From: JAWVEV01 sp033856535
Lineage (GTDB): Bacteria > Actinomycetota > Thermoleophilia > Miltoncostaeales > Miltoncostaeaceae
NCBI GenBank assembly: GCA_033856535.1
Contig: JAWVEV010000098.1
Location: 3,528 to 67,527 of the forward strand
DNA length: 64,000 nt
Reading direction: 5' to 3'
The stretch's first letter is position 1, and every line of letters starts with the position of its first letter. A program made the translations under genes and the position numbers. This document shows positions 1-7,082 of the stretch, piece by piece. Under the pieces are notes generated by a model. That model was not told the origin of the DNA and did no database searches. It saw nothing but the letters and a program-made list of their open reading frames with translations.

Positions 1-293
1 GTCGCGGGGGCCTCGCGCAGGCGCCGGCGGAGCACCAGATCCCCGACGACGGTGCCGATCGGACCGCCGGTGACCAGCACGACCAGCGGGAACCACCAGC
101 CCCAGAGGCGGCGGATCGCGCCGTGGGTGGTCAGATACAGCAGCGCCACGAAGCCGATCCCGTGCACCGGGCCCAGCACGTGGACCGCCGAGTCGCTGCG
201 GTCGACGAAGGCGACGTAGAGCAGGACGAGCAGCAGGAGCGCGTCGGCCAGGCCGACGGCGAGGACGATGTTCAGCAGGCGGGGTCGGGTCAT
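1..293 (-). CDS. DUF3817-type integral membrane protein, C-terminal end cut by window
   Basis: The ATG start is at 293 on the minus strand and the reading frame runs off the left edge without a stop. The visible ~97 residues hold three likely membrane segments. Between them are a GPVHG motif (about residue 43) and a GGPIGT motif near the third segment, ending in a basic VLRRRL stretch. This layout resembles the small DUF3817 membrane family, whose function is unknown. It is transcribed divergently from the ABC transporter to its right, with about 230 bp between them. The assignment rests on motif memory. Confidence 0.65.
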   Translation of the reverse strand, partial: MTRPRLLNIVLAVGLADALLLLVLLYVAFVDRSDSAVHVLGPVHGIGFVALLYLTTHGAIRRLWGWWFPLVVLVTGGPIGTVVGDLVLRRRLREAPA

Positions 294-526
294 GCCTCGA
301 CGGTAGACCCGCGCCGCGCCGCCGGCTCCCCGCGCGGGACGGATGACCCGTCCACAGCCCTTGCGCCCAAGGGCCGCTACCATCCGGCCTCGTGGCGTCG
401 CACGGTCCGGCCCCCGCGCCCGACCACGGCGGTCCCCCCGACCGTCGCCCTGCCGCCACGCCCGCCGTGACTCTCGGCGCCCCCGGCGGGCCCCAACGGA
501 TCGGGCGCCGGCGACCGGGAGCGCGC

Positions 527-1459
527 ATGATCGAGGTCGAGGGCCTCACCAAACGGTTCGGCAACAAGCTGGCCGTGGACGACCTGACGTTCTCGGTGCG
601 GCCCGGGATGGTGACCGGGTTCCTCGGGCCGAACGGGGCCGGCAAGTCCACCACGATGCGGATGATCCTGGGCCTCGACCGGCCCACCGCCGGCACGGCC
701 CTGGTCGGCGGCCGGCCCTACGACGTCGTGTCCGGACCGATGCACGAGGTCGGCGCCCTGCTCGACGCCAAGGACGTGCACGGCGGCCGCACCGCGCGCA
801 ACCATCTGCGCGCCCTGGCCCAGAGCAACGGCCTCCCGCGGGCGCGGGTGGACGAGGTGCTCGAGATCGCCGGCATCACGAGCGTCGCGAAGAAGCGCAT
901 CAAGGGCTTCTCGCTCGGCATGAACCAGCGGCTCGGCATCGCCGCCGCGCTGCTCGGCGATCCCGAGGTGCTGATGTTCGACGAGCCGGTCAACGGGCTC
1001 GACCCCGAGGGCATCCAGTGGATCCGCAACCTCATGCGCCGGCTGGCGTCCGAGGGGCGAACGGTCTTCGTCTCGAGCCACCTGATGAGCGAGATGGCCC
1101 AGACCGCGGACCACCTGATCGTGATCGGGCGCGGGCGCCTGATCGCCGACCTGTCGGTCGCCGACTTCATCCGCAAGAGCTCCTCCAACCACGTCAAGGT
1201 GCGCTCGCCCCAGGGCGACCGGCTGGCCGAGCTGCTGACGGCGCGCGGCGTGACGACCAGCGCCGACAACGGCTACCTGCTGGTGCAGAACCTCGACACG
1301 GCCTCGGTGGGCGACCTCGCCGCCGAGAACCGCATCACCATCCACGAGCTGTTCGAGGAGAAGGCCACCCTGGAGGCGGCCTTCATGGAGCTGACGCGCG
1401 ACAGCGTCGAGTACCAGGCCGGCGCACCCGGCGCCGCCACCGCGGGGGAGGCCCGATGA
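527..1459 (+). CDS. ABC transporter ATP-binding protein (DrrA/CcmA-like exporter type)
   Basis: 310-residue nucleotide-binding subunit expected to power an exporter at the cytoplasmic face. It has Walker A GPNGAGKST (residues 34-42), a signature helix reading SLGMNQ near 130, Walker B LMFDEP near 150 and the switch His in SSHL near 184. The C-terminal ~90 residues form the regulatory extension typical of DrrA-like subunits. The ATG at 527 is chosen over an in-frame start at 392 because GGGAG lies 5 nt upstream and the protein then begins directly with IEVEGLTKRFG. Its stop overlaps the permease start (ATGA), so the two are translationally coupled. The substrate cannot be read from sequence. 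Confidence 0.93.
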   Translation: MIEVEGLTKRFGNKLAVDDLTFSVRPGMVTGFLGPNGAGKSTTMRMILGLDRPTAGTALVGGRPYDVVSGPMHEVGALLDAKDVHGGRTARNHLRALAQSNGLPRARVDEVLEIAGITSVAKKRIKGFSLGMNQRLGIAAALLGDPEVLMFDEPVNGLDPEGIQWIRNLMRRLASEGRTVFVSSHLMSEMAQTADHLIVIGRGRLIADLSVADFIRKSSSNHVKVRSPQGDRLAELLTARGVTTSADNGYLLVQNLDTASVGDLAAENRITIHELFEEKATLEAAFMELTRDSVEYQAGAPGAATAGEAR

Positions 1460-2277
1460 GCACCACCACCGCGGGAGGCGCGCCCGTCGTGAACGCCTCG
1501 GCCTCGCTCCCGAACGTCATGCGGGCGGAGTGGATCAAGCTGTGGTCCCTCCGCTCGACCTACTGGACGCTCGGCACCCTGGTCGTGGTCTCGATCGGGC
1601 TCACGATCCTCAGCACCTGGATCACCGCCCGGAACTGGGACGGCACCGACCCGGCCGACAAGGCGACGTTCAACCCGACGGACATCACCCAGGGCTTCGG
1701 CCTCTTCCTCGGGATGCTCTTCATCAGCGTGCTCGGCGTGCTGGTGATCAGCGGCGAGTACTCGACGGGCGGCATCCGCACCACGCTGACCGCGGTGCCC
1801 CAGCGGATGACCCTTCTCGGGGCGAAGGCGGCCGTCTTCCTGGCCGTGGCGCTCGGCGTCAACCTGGTGATCGCCTTCGGCAGCTTCTTCGTGGGCTCGT
1901 TCTTCCTGTCGGCCGAGGACATCCAGGCCTCGCTCGGCGACGACGGCGTCTTCCGGGCCGTGCTCGGCGGGGCGCTCTTCGTCACCGGTTGCGGCCTGTT
2001 CTCCTTCGCCCTGGGGGCGCTGCTGCGGCGAACCGCGGCCGGCATCACCGCGGCGCTCGGCGGGCTGCTGGTGGTCCCCACACTCGGGGCGCTGCTCCCC
2101 GGCAGCTGGGGCGACCGCGTGAACGACTACATCATCACCAACGCCGGCAGCCAGATCGCCCAGGTCGACGCGGACCCGGACGCCCTCGCCCCCTGGACCG
2201 GCTACCTGGTCTTCCTCATCTGGGGCGTCGGGCTGCTCGTGATCGCGGCCGTCATGATGCAGCGCCGGGACGCCTAA
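1456..2277 (+). CDS. ABC transporter permease (ABC-2 type)
   Basis: 273-residue membrane partner of the ATPase before it. After a short N-terminal tail and the cytoplasmic segment MRAEWIKLWSLRS come about six hydrophobic segments, including VLVVISG and a C-terminal LVFLIWGVGLLVIAAVMM helix. A GEYSTGGIRTTL loop, typical of ABC-2 permeases of the bacitracin/daunorubicin exporter type, lies near residue 105. The start overlaps the ATPase stop by 4 nt. Together the two genes make a complete two-component exporter. The cargo (drug, lipid or peptide) is unknown. Confidence 0.9.
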   Translation: MSTTTAGGAPVVNASASLPNVMRAEWIKLWSLRSTYWTLGTLVVVSIGLTILSTWITARNWDGTDPADKATFNPTDITQGFGLFLGMLFISVLGVLVISGEYSTGGIRTTLTAVPQRMTLLGAKAAVFLAVALGVNLVIAFGSFFVGSFFLSAEDIQASLGDDGVFRAVLGGALFVTGCGLFSFALGALLRRTAAGITAALGGLLVVPTLGALLPGSWGDRVNDYIITNAGSQIAQVDADPDALAPWTGYLVFLIWGVGLLVIAAVMMQRRDA

Positions 2278-2350
2278 AAACGCAGCGCGGGTCCCGGGGA
2301 CGGGCGGGGATAGACTCGCCCCGCTCGTCCCCGAGGAGAGGCCCGCCGAC

Positions 2351-3022
2351 GTGAACGCCCTCGAAGCCATCCGCAAGCGGCGCACGGTCCGCCGCTACAC
2401 CGATCGACCGGTCGCCGACGAGGACCTGGACAAGCTTCTTCGGCTGGCGCTGCTCGCGCCGACCGGCGGCGGGGCGCAGGCCTGGAGCCTGATCGTGGTG
2501 CGCGAGGAGGAGCAGCGCCGCGCGCTCGCCGAGATCATCATCCGCGGCGGCGCCGAGTACTTCAAAACGGTCCGGCCGCCGGCCGAGGGGCGCAGCGCCG
2601 AGGAGCACGCCCAGTGGGCGCGCGACTACGCCGAGACCGCGCTCGGCACCTACCGCCACGTGCCGGTCTGGATCGCCGGGCTGCGCCTGAAGCGCGGCGC
2701 CTTCCCCGACGACGCGCGCCACCAGCTCATGGAGCGCGACGCCGACGTCATCTCGGTCGCCTTCGCGATGGAGAACCTCTACGTCGCCGCGCGGGCCATG
2801 GGCCTCGGCACCGCGCCGACGGTCTTCCACTGGTTCCTCGAGGACGAGTTCAACGCGCTGCTGGGCATCGACCCCGCGGCCGGCCTCGAGACCCCGCTGG
2901 TCACGCCCCTCGGCTACCCCGAGGAGTTCCCGGTGGGGCTGCCGCCCGCGCTGGCCAAGATCCGCCGGCCGTGGCGGACGCTGGTGCACGACGAGCGCTG
3001 GGGGCACCCGCGCCAGAGCTGA
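2351..3022 (+). CDS. Nitroreductase-family flavoenzyme
   Basis: 223 residues, the usual size for the FMN-dependent nitroreductase fold. The N-terminus AIRKRRTVRRYTDRPV is the classic phosphate/flavin-binding start, LLAPTGGGAQAWSLIVV is the second FMN motif, and YVAARAMGLGTAPT fits the C-terminal conserved helix. It probably uses NAD(P)H to reduce a nitro, quinone or similar acceptor; the real substrate is not evident. The GTG start has GAGGAGAGG about 10 nt upstream. The TGA stop overlaps the presumed CTG start of the next gene, so the two look like an operon. Confidence 0.9.
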   Translation: MNALEAIRKRRTVRRYTDRPVADEDLDKLLRLALLAPTGGGAQAWSLIVVREEEQRRALAEIIIRGGAEYFKTVRPPAEGRSAEEHAQWARDYAETALGTYRHVPVWIAGLRLKRGAFPDDARHQLMERDADVISVAFAMENLYVAARAMGLGTAPTVFHWFLEDEFNALLGIDPAAGLETPLVTPLGYPEEFPVGLPPALAKIRRPWRTLVHDERWGHPRQS

Positions 3023-4122
3023 CGCAGCTCTCCCTCCGCGCCCTCAACCGGGCCACCCTCGCGCGCCAGCTCCTGCTGGCGCGCGAGGCGATCCCGGTCC
3101 CCGAGGCGCTCGAGCGGGTCGGCGGGCTGCAGGCGCAGGAGCCGAAGCCGCCGTTCGCCGCCCTCTGGAGCCGGATCGAGGGTTTCGCGCGGGAGGACCT
3201 GCTCGCCGCCCTGCACGACCGGACGGCGGTGCGGGCGACGCTGATGCGGGCGACGCTGCACACGATGAGCGCCGCCGACGTCGCGGAGCTGCGGCCGGCG
3301 CTGCAGCCCATGCTGACGCAGGCCCTGCGGGTGCTCGGCGACCGGGCCGAGGGGCTGGACTCCGCCGGCGCCCTGAAGGCCGCCCGGAAGGCGCTGAAGG
3401 ATGGCCCGCGCACGGCCGCCGAGCTGCGCGACGCGCTCGGGGAGGCCTTTCCGGACGCCGACGTGCGCGCCCTGGGCTACGCCGTCCGCACCCAGCTCCC
3501 GCTGGTGATGGTCCCGACCGAGGACCGCTGGGGCTTCCCGGCCTCGGCCCGGTTCACCATGGCCGAGGAGTGGCTGGGCCGGCCCCTCAAGAACCCCGGG
3601 CCGGAGGCGGTCGTGCTGCGCCACCTGGCGGCCTTCGGCCCGGCGACGGCCGCCGACGTGCAGACCTGGTCCGGGCTGGGCGGCCTGAAGCCCGTACTGG
3701 AGGCGCTGCGGCCGAAGCTCGCGACGTTCCGCGACGAGGGCGGCCGGGAGCTGTTCGACCTGCCCGACGCCCCGCGCCCCGACGAGGACGTCCCGGCGCC
3801 GGCGCGCTTCCTGCCCGAGTTCGACAGCCTGATGCTGGCGCATGCCGACCGCACGCGGGTGGTCGCCGAGGAACATCGCAAGGGGCTGGTGACCAAGAAC
3901 CTGCGCGTGCGCGCGGTCTTCCTCTGGGACGGCTTCGCCGCGGGCACGTGGACCTCCGTCCGGAAGGGCAAGGCGGCCGAGATCACCGCCGTGCCCTTCG
4001 CCCGGCTCCCCAAGGGGGCGACGGCGGCGCTGCGCGAGGAGGGGGAGGCGCTGCTGGCATTCCTGGAGCCGGATGCGTCCGCGCGAAAGGTGACCGTGAC
4101 ACGCCCGGGGGCGCCGACGTAG
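3019..4122 (+). CDS. Winged-helix DNA-binding domain protein (HTH_42/YcaQ-like)
   Basis: About 367 residues. The N-terminus LRALNRATLARQLLL, the GLQAQEP motif and the central LMRATLHTMSA segment are hallmarks of the winged-helix HTH_42 family, which is related to YcaQ-type DNA crosslink glycosylases. FLPEFDSLMLAH lies in the C-terminal half. Actinobacterial members are usually annotated only as DNA-binding proteins. No ATG or TTG lies at the homologous N-terminus. The family start falls on CTG at 3019, which overlaps the nitroreductase stop (CTGA). The alternative is GTG at 2971, which adds 16 atypical residues inside the previous gene. Confidence 0.85.
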   Translation: MTQLSLRALNRATLARQLLLAREAIPVPEALERVGGLQAQEPKPPFAALWSRIEGFAREDLLAALHDRTAVRATLMRATLHTMSAADVAELRPALQPMLTQALRVLGDRAEGLDSAGALKAARKALKDGPRTAAELRDALGEAFPDADVRALGYAVRTQLPLVMVPTEDRWGFPASARFTMAEEWLGRPLKNPGPEAVVLRHLAAFGPATAADVQTWSGLGGLKPVLEALRPKLATFRDEGGRELFDLPDAPRPDEDVPAPARFLPEFDSLMLAHADRTRVVAEEHRKGLVTKNLRVRAVFLWDGFAAGTWTSVRKGKAAEITAVPFARLPKGATAALREEGEALLAFLEPDASARKVTVTRPGAPT

Positions 4123-4184
4123 AGGAACGGGAACCGTCGGAGCCAAAGGGCCCCGCGGGATCACACACGTCGAGGGGGAATCGG

Positions 4185-4706
4185 ATGAAGCGCGCCGCCG
4201 GACTGGGAGCACTCGTGGGACTCTGCGCCGCCTTGGCGGCCGCGCCGGCGTTGGCCGGCACGACGGCCGACGGCCTCGTGACCCTGGACGGCGTCTCCGG
4301 CGCGACCCCTGGGATGAGCCCGGCCCAGGTGGCCGACGCGCTCGGTGCCCCGGTGAAGCTCACCGGCCCCGCGGCCGACGTGTGCCGCGTCGCCAAGATC
4401 GCCGCCGGCCCGCTGCGCGGATACGCGATCTTCGAGGGCGGGAAGCTCGGCGCGCTCTTCTTCGAGAAGGGCGCCCACACGGGCAAGGGCATCAGGATCG
4501 GCTCGAGGGCGGCCGACCTGCAGGCGGCCTACGGCGAGCGCCTGCGCTCGCGGCCGGACAAGTACGTGCCCGGCGCGCGCAACATGTTCGTCCGCCGCGC
4601 CAGGTCGCCGCACTGGGAGCTGCGGTTCGACGTCAGCAAGGCCGGCAAGGTGACCACCATCGCGCAGGGCGCGAGGCAGGTCCGCTACGTGGAGGCCTGC
4701 AGCTAG
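4185..4706 (+). CDS. Secreted hypothetical protein
   Basis: 173 residues starting at ATG 4185 behind GAGGGGGAA. Residues 1-29 form a clear signal peptide (MKR, hydrophobic run, APALAG cleavage region). The mature part has segments such as GMSPAQVADALGAP and the pair GIRIGSRAADLQAAYG, which look like two related alpha/beta units seen in periplasmic or surface proteins. Two cysteines (one in ADVCRV, one at the C-terminus in EACS) could form a disulfide. No function is recognised. It converges on the next gene with a 4-nt CTAG overlap. Confidence 0.8.
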   Translation: MKRAAGLGALVGLCAALAAAPALAGTTADGLVTLDGVSGATPGMSPAQVADALGAPVKLTGPAADVCRVAKIAAGPLRGYAIFEGGKLGALFFEKGAHTGKGIRIGSRAADLQAAYGERLRSRPDKYVPGARNMFVRRARSPHWELRFDVSKAGKVTTIAQGARQVRYVEACS

Positions 4707-4987
4707 CCCGTCAGCCGATCGGGGGGCGGCCCGCCCAGGCGGCCGTCCCGCCCGATCGCTCCGAAGCGCGCCTGGCCGCCGCGCATGTGCACGTCGCGGA
4801 CCACCCCGAAGATCAGCTCCTGGCGCTCGTCGCGGTCGAGCTCCTCGAGCTGGCGCACCTGCTCGGGCGAGGCGCTGACGTCCCCGGCCTCGGCGAGCGC
4901 GCGCAGCGGGTCCTCGATCAGCGCGTCGCGGAAGCGGGGGTCGGCGACCGTGCGGACCCAGATCGATGTCGGCTCGACCGCTGCCAT
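4703..4987 (-). CDS. Small NHLP/Os1348-like leader-type protein
   Basis: 94 residues from an ATG at 4987. The N-terminal half, with DPRFRDALIEDPLRALAEAG followed by SPEQVRQLEEL, follows the pattern of NHLP-clan (nitrile-hydratase-like leader) and Os1348-type small proteins, which often serve as RiPP precursor leaders. The C-terminal half is Gly/Arg/Pro-rich (MRGGQARFGAIGRDGRLGG) with no Cys and only one Ser/Thr near the end, so it is not a typical core peptide. No RiPP maturation enzyme lies nearby. It may instead be a standalone member. Its stop overlaps the gene on the other strand by 4 nt. Confidence 0.6.
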   Translation of the reverse strand: MAAVEPTSIWVRTVADPRFRDALIEDPLRALAEAGDVSASPEQVRQLEELDRDERQELIFGVVRDVHMRGGQARFGAIGRDGRLGGPPPDRLTG

Positions 4988-5106
4988 GGGGCATCTTGGC
5001 AGCGGAGCGCGCCGGCGCGCCCGGTTTCACGTCCGCGCAACCTCCGCCGGCGCGGGCTGGGCTACGGTCGGTCGACCCGGATGCCCCCGCCGCGAGGAGT
5101 CACTCC

Positions 5107-5976
5107 ATGCGACCGTCAGGCGCGATCACGATCCCGGCACGGCCCCGACCGCCCGGGCCCCGCAGCGGCCCTCCCGGGCTCGCCGGGCCGATCGCGGCCC
5201 AGCTGGACCGGGCCCACGCCGCCCTCGGCAGCGCCCCGCTCGCCGAGCTGCTGCTGATCCTGCGCGACCCGGCCCAACGCCTCGCCGAGGGGAGGGCCGC
5301 GCCGCTCTCGGGCGCCGAGCGGCGTGCGCTGGGGCGGCTCCAGCCCGGCGTGCGCGGTCCGCTGCTCTCCGCGCTCCGCCTGCTGCGCCTCGCAGGCGAG
5401 GAGGGCGGCACGGCCGCGTTCGGCCGCTGGCTCGCGACGTACGTGGAGGAGGTCGCCGCCCGGCCCCGCGGCGCCGCGGTCCCCCACCCGGAGGCGCCCC
5501 GCCGGTCGGCGCGCCCGGCGACGCCGGGGCGATGGATCGAATACCGTTGCAGCGGCGTCGGGAGTGCACCCGTCGCGAGCGATGAGGGCGGAGCCCGGAG
5601 GCTCCGGAGAGCGGGCCCGGTCGGCCCGAGAGAGCCGTGCGCGTCTCCGGCCGCGGGCCGGGGGGCGGAAGGAGCCGTGGGCGTGCCGATGTCCGAGGAG
5701 GAGCGCAGCGACGAAGCGCGATCCCTCCTGCGCCAGGCGCTGGAGGAGGTCGTCGACGAGCTCGGCGAGCGCCTGCGCCGGGAGAGCCTGCAGCTCGCGC
5801 CCGGCGCGATCTCGGCGGTGAGCGAGGCCCTCACCGCCGCCTACGTGCGCGGCCTGGATCACGGCCTCCGCCAGGCCGCGCGCGACCTGGAGGAACGCCT
5901 GGAGGCAATGGGGGTGCCGGTCCGGGAGCTCCTGAAGGAGCCACCGCAGGGCGAGGAGCCCCCGCCGGCGACCTAG
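5107..5976 (+). CDS. Hypothetical protein, possibly two cistrons in one frame
   Basis: A 289-residue open frame from the ATG at 5107, preceded by GAGGAG. Residues 1-125 are Pro/Arg/Leu-rich with helical LAELLLILRDP and RLLRLAGEEGG stretches. Residues about 142-191 are low-quality coding sequence, with rare AGA/AGG/GGA codons and a TACCGT promoter-like box. The last ~97 residues (from MSEEERSDEARS) are a well-formed helical domain. A GGAAGGAG sequence sits 8 nt before an in-frame GTG at 5683. The C-terminal domain may therefore be an independent gene with its own leader. No family is recognised for either part. Confidence 0.5.
   Translation: MRPSGAITIPARPRPPGPRSGPPGLAGPIAAQLDRAHAALGSAPLAELLLILRDPAQRLAEGRAAPLSGAERRALGRLQPGVRGPLLSALRLLRLAGEEGGTAAFGRWLATYVEEVAARPRGAAVPHPEAPRRSARPATPGRWIEYRCSGVGSAPVASDEGGARRLRRAGPVGPREPCASPAAGRGAEGAVGVPMSEEERSDEARSLLRQALEEVVDELGERLRRESLQLAPGAISAVSEALTAAYVRGLDHGLRQAARDLEERLEAMGVPVRELLKEPPQGEEPPPAT
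5542..5682 (+). promoter_or_regulatory. Possible internal promoter and structured leader
   Basis: TACCGT (5542-5547) resembles a -10 box. The following ~130 nt contain two perfect GC hairpins: GGAGCC/GGCTCC (5590-5605, CGGA loop) and CGGGCC/GGCCCG (5612-5628). Each is followed by a GAGAG-type single strand. GGAAGGAG (5667-5674) and GTG/ATG starts (5683, 5689) come next. This is the order of a 5' leader, not of coding sequence. I do not recognise a known riboswitch class. Confidence 0.35.
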
Positions 5977-6488
5977 GAAGCGCCCGCGCGCGGCCCGTCG
6001 TCGTCGAGCACGTTGACGACGTCGCCGTACTTCGCCCGGATGTCCGCCTTCACCGACGCGGGCGCGTCGGTCGAGAGCCGCCACTTCCCGTGGTCGAAGA
6101 TGTTGGCGAAGGCGTGACCCGGACCGACCGCCGTCCGGGCGTAGGCGTCGGCGGCGTCATATCGCGCGGCGGGCGCCGGGAGCAGGACCGTCGTCACGCC
6201 GGGGATGGAGACCGGCGACTGGTCGGACGTGAAGCTCATCTCCAACCCGCGGCCGGTGCCATGGACGTTGTACGCGCCGGTCGCACGCGCGCGCGCCTCC
6301 CGCGCGCGGGCGGTGGCCTCTGCCTCCGGGTTGGCCAGCACCGGGCTTGATTGCGAAGCCGATGGCGTCGCCGCGGTCGTCACTGCCCGGTCCGCCGACG
6401 ACGGAGACTGAGCGGCGGCCGCGATCATGATGCCCGCACCGAGGATCAGCGCCGCCGCGGTCGCCAGGAGTGGCCTGCGAGTTGTCAA
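5973..6488 (-). CDS. Secreted or membrane-anchored hypothetical protein
   Basis: 171 residues starting at TTG 6488 with GGGAGA 6 nt upstream. It opens with a short basic stretch and a hydrophobic segment (LLATAAALILGAGIMIAAAA), a signal peptide or anchor, followed by a Ser/Ala/Thr-rich linker. The C-terminal half (FANIFDHGKWRLSTDAP, VKADIRAKYGDVVNVLDDD) looks globular. No family is recognised. It converges with the gene on its left through a CTAG 4-nt overlap. Confidence 0.7.
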   Translation of the reverse strand: MTTRRPLLATAAALILGAGIMIAAAAQSPSSADRAVTTAATPSASQSSPVLANPEAEATARAREARARATGAYNVHGTGRGLEMSFTSDQSPVSIPGVTTVLLPAPAARYDAADAYARTAVGPGHAFANIFDHGKWRLSTDAPASVKADIRAKYGDVVNVLDDDGPRAGAS

Positions 6489-6629
6489 AGTGGATCTCCC
6501 ACGCGTCGGTCTTCCTCGCGCTTCTCGGGACCGATGGTGACCGGCCCACGGCGACTGGTCGACCTTCGCGGGCTCGAGACGGTCGATGGTTGATTCGTGA
6601 ATCGGGTCGGGCCAGGGTCAGGCTTTCCG

Positions 6630-7082
6630 ATGAAGGTGTTCAGTCAGACGAAGCCATTCCGGGCGCGAATCCACGATTCGGGGATTCTGTCTTCGCTCAT
6701 CCTCGGCCTCGTGGCCGGGAGATCCCTCGGCGGGTCCCTCTGGTCCTCGCTTGCCATCACGGCTGCCGTCACGCTGGGGCTCTGGCTCGCGCTCGAGGTG
6801 GGGCTGGGGCGCTGGTTGGAGCGTCGGCGAGCACGGCGCGGGATCACCTCGGTGGAGCCACCCATCCGACTCGACGAGTGGGCCGTCCCGGGTTGCATGG
6901 CCATCGGGGCGATCGCCGCGGCGATCGTCGATGGGTCCCTGCTGGACCGGTTCGCCATTTGCCTGGGACTGACGGTCGGCCTCATCGGAGCGATCGAGGT
7001 GATCGGCCGCTCGCTGCGAAGCCGAGCGACCCGTGAGGCGTGGGGCGCCGGAAAGCGGCTAAGCCGCCCGTCGGCGGGATGA
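6630..7082 (+). CDS. Small multi-pass membrane protein, unknown
   Basis: About 150 residues from the ATG at 6630 (an in-frame GTG at 6597 is possible). There are four predicted membrane segments: LSSLILGLVAG, SLAITAAVTLGLWLALEVGLG, PGCMAIGAIAAAIVDG and CLGLTVGLIGAIEVIG. A basic LERRRARRGI loop and a basic C-terminus indicate cytosolic positions. No known family is evident. Its 3' end overlaps the 3' end of the oppositely oriented LLM/hemerythrin gene by 24 nt. Confidence 0.65.
   Translation: MKVFSQTKPFRARIHDSGILSSLILGLVAGRSLGGSLWSSLAITAAVTLGLWLALEVGLGRWLERRRARRGITSVEPPIRLDEWAVPGCMAIGAIAAAIVDGSLLDRFAICLGLTVGLIGAIEVIGRSLRSRATREAWGAGKRLSRPSAG

Noticed and set aside
377..1345. Long antisense frame under the ABC ATPase
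   Set aside because: It is a shadow of the + strand gene. It reads Ala/Gly/Val/Arg/His repeats with no motif, as do similar long frames elsewhere in this GC-rich sequence.
2971..3018. GTG 2971 as the start of the winged-helix gene
   Set aside because: It is possible, but the extra residues are not family-like and no Shine-Dalgarno is present. CTG 3019 fits the family start better.
5542..5682. Assignment of the structured segment to a known riboswitch
   Set aside because: I compared it from memory with glycine, TPP, SAM, cobalamin and c-di-AMP/GMP consensus elements. None matched, so it is reported only as an unassigned structure.
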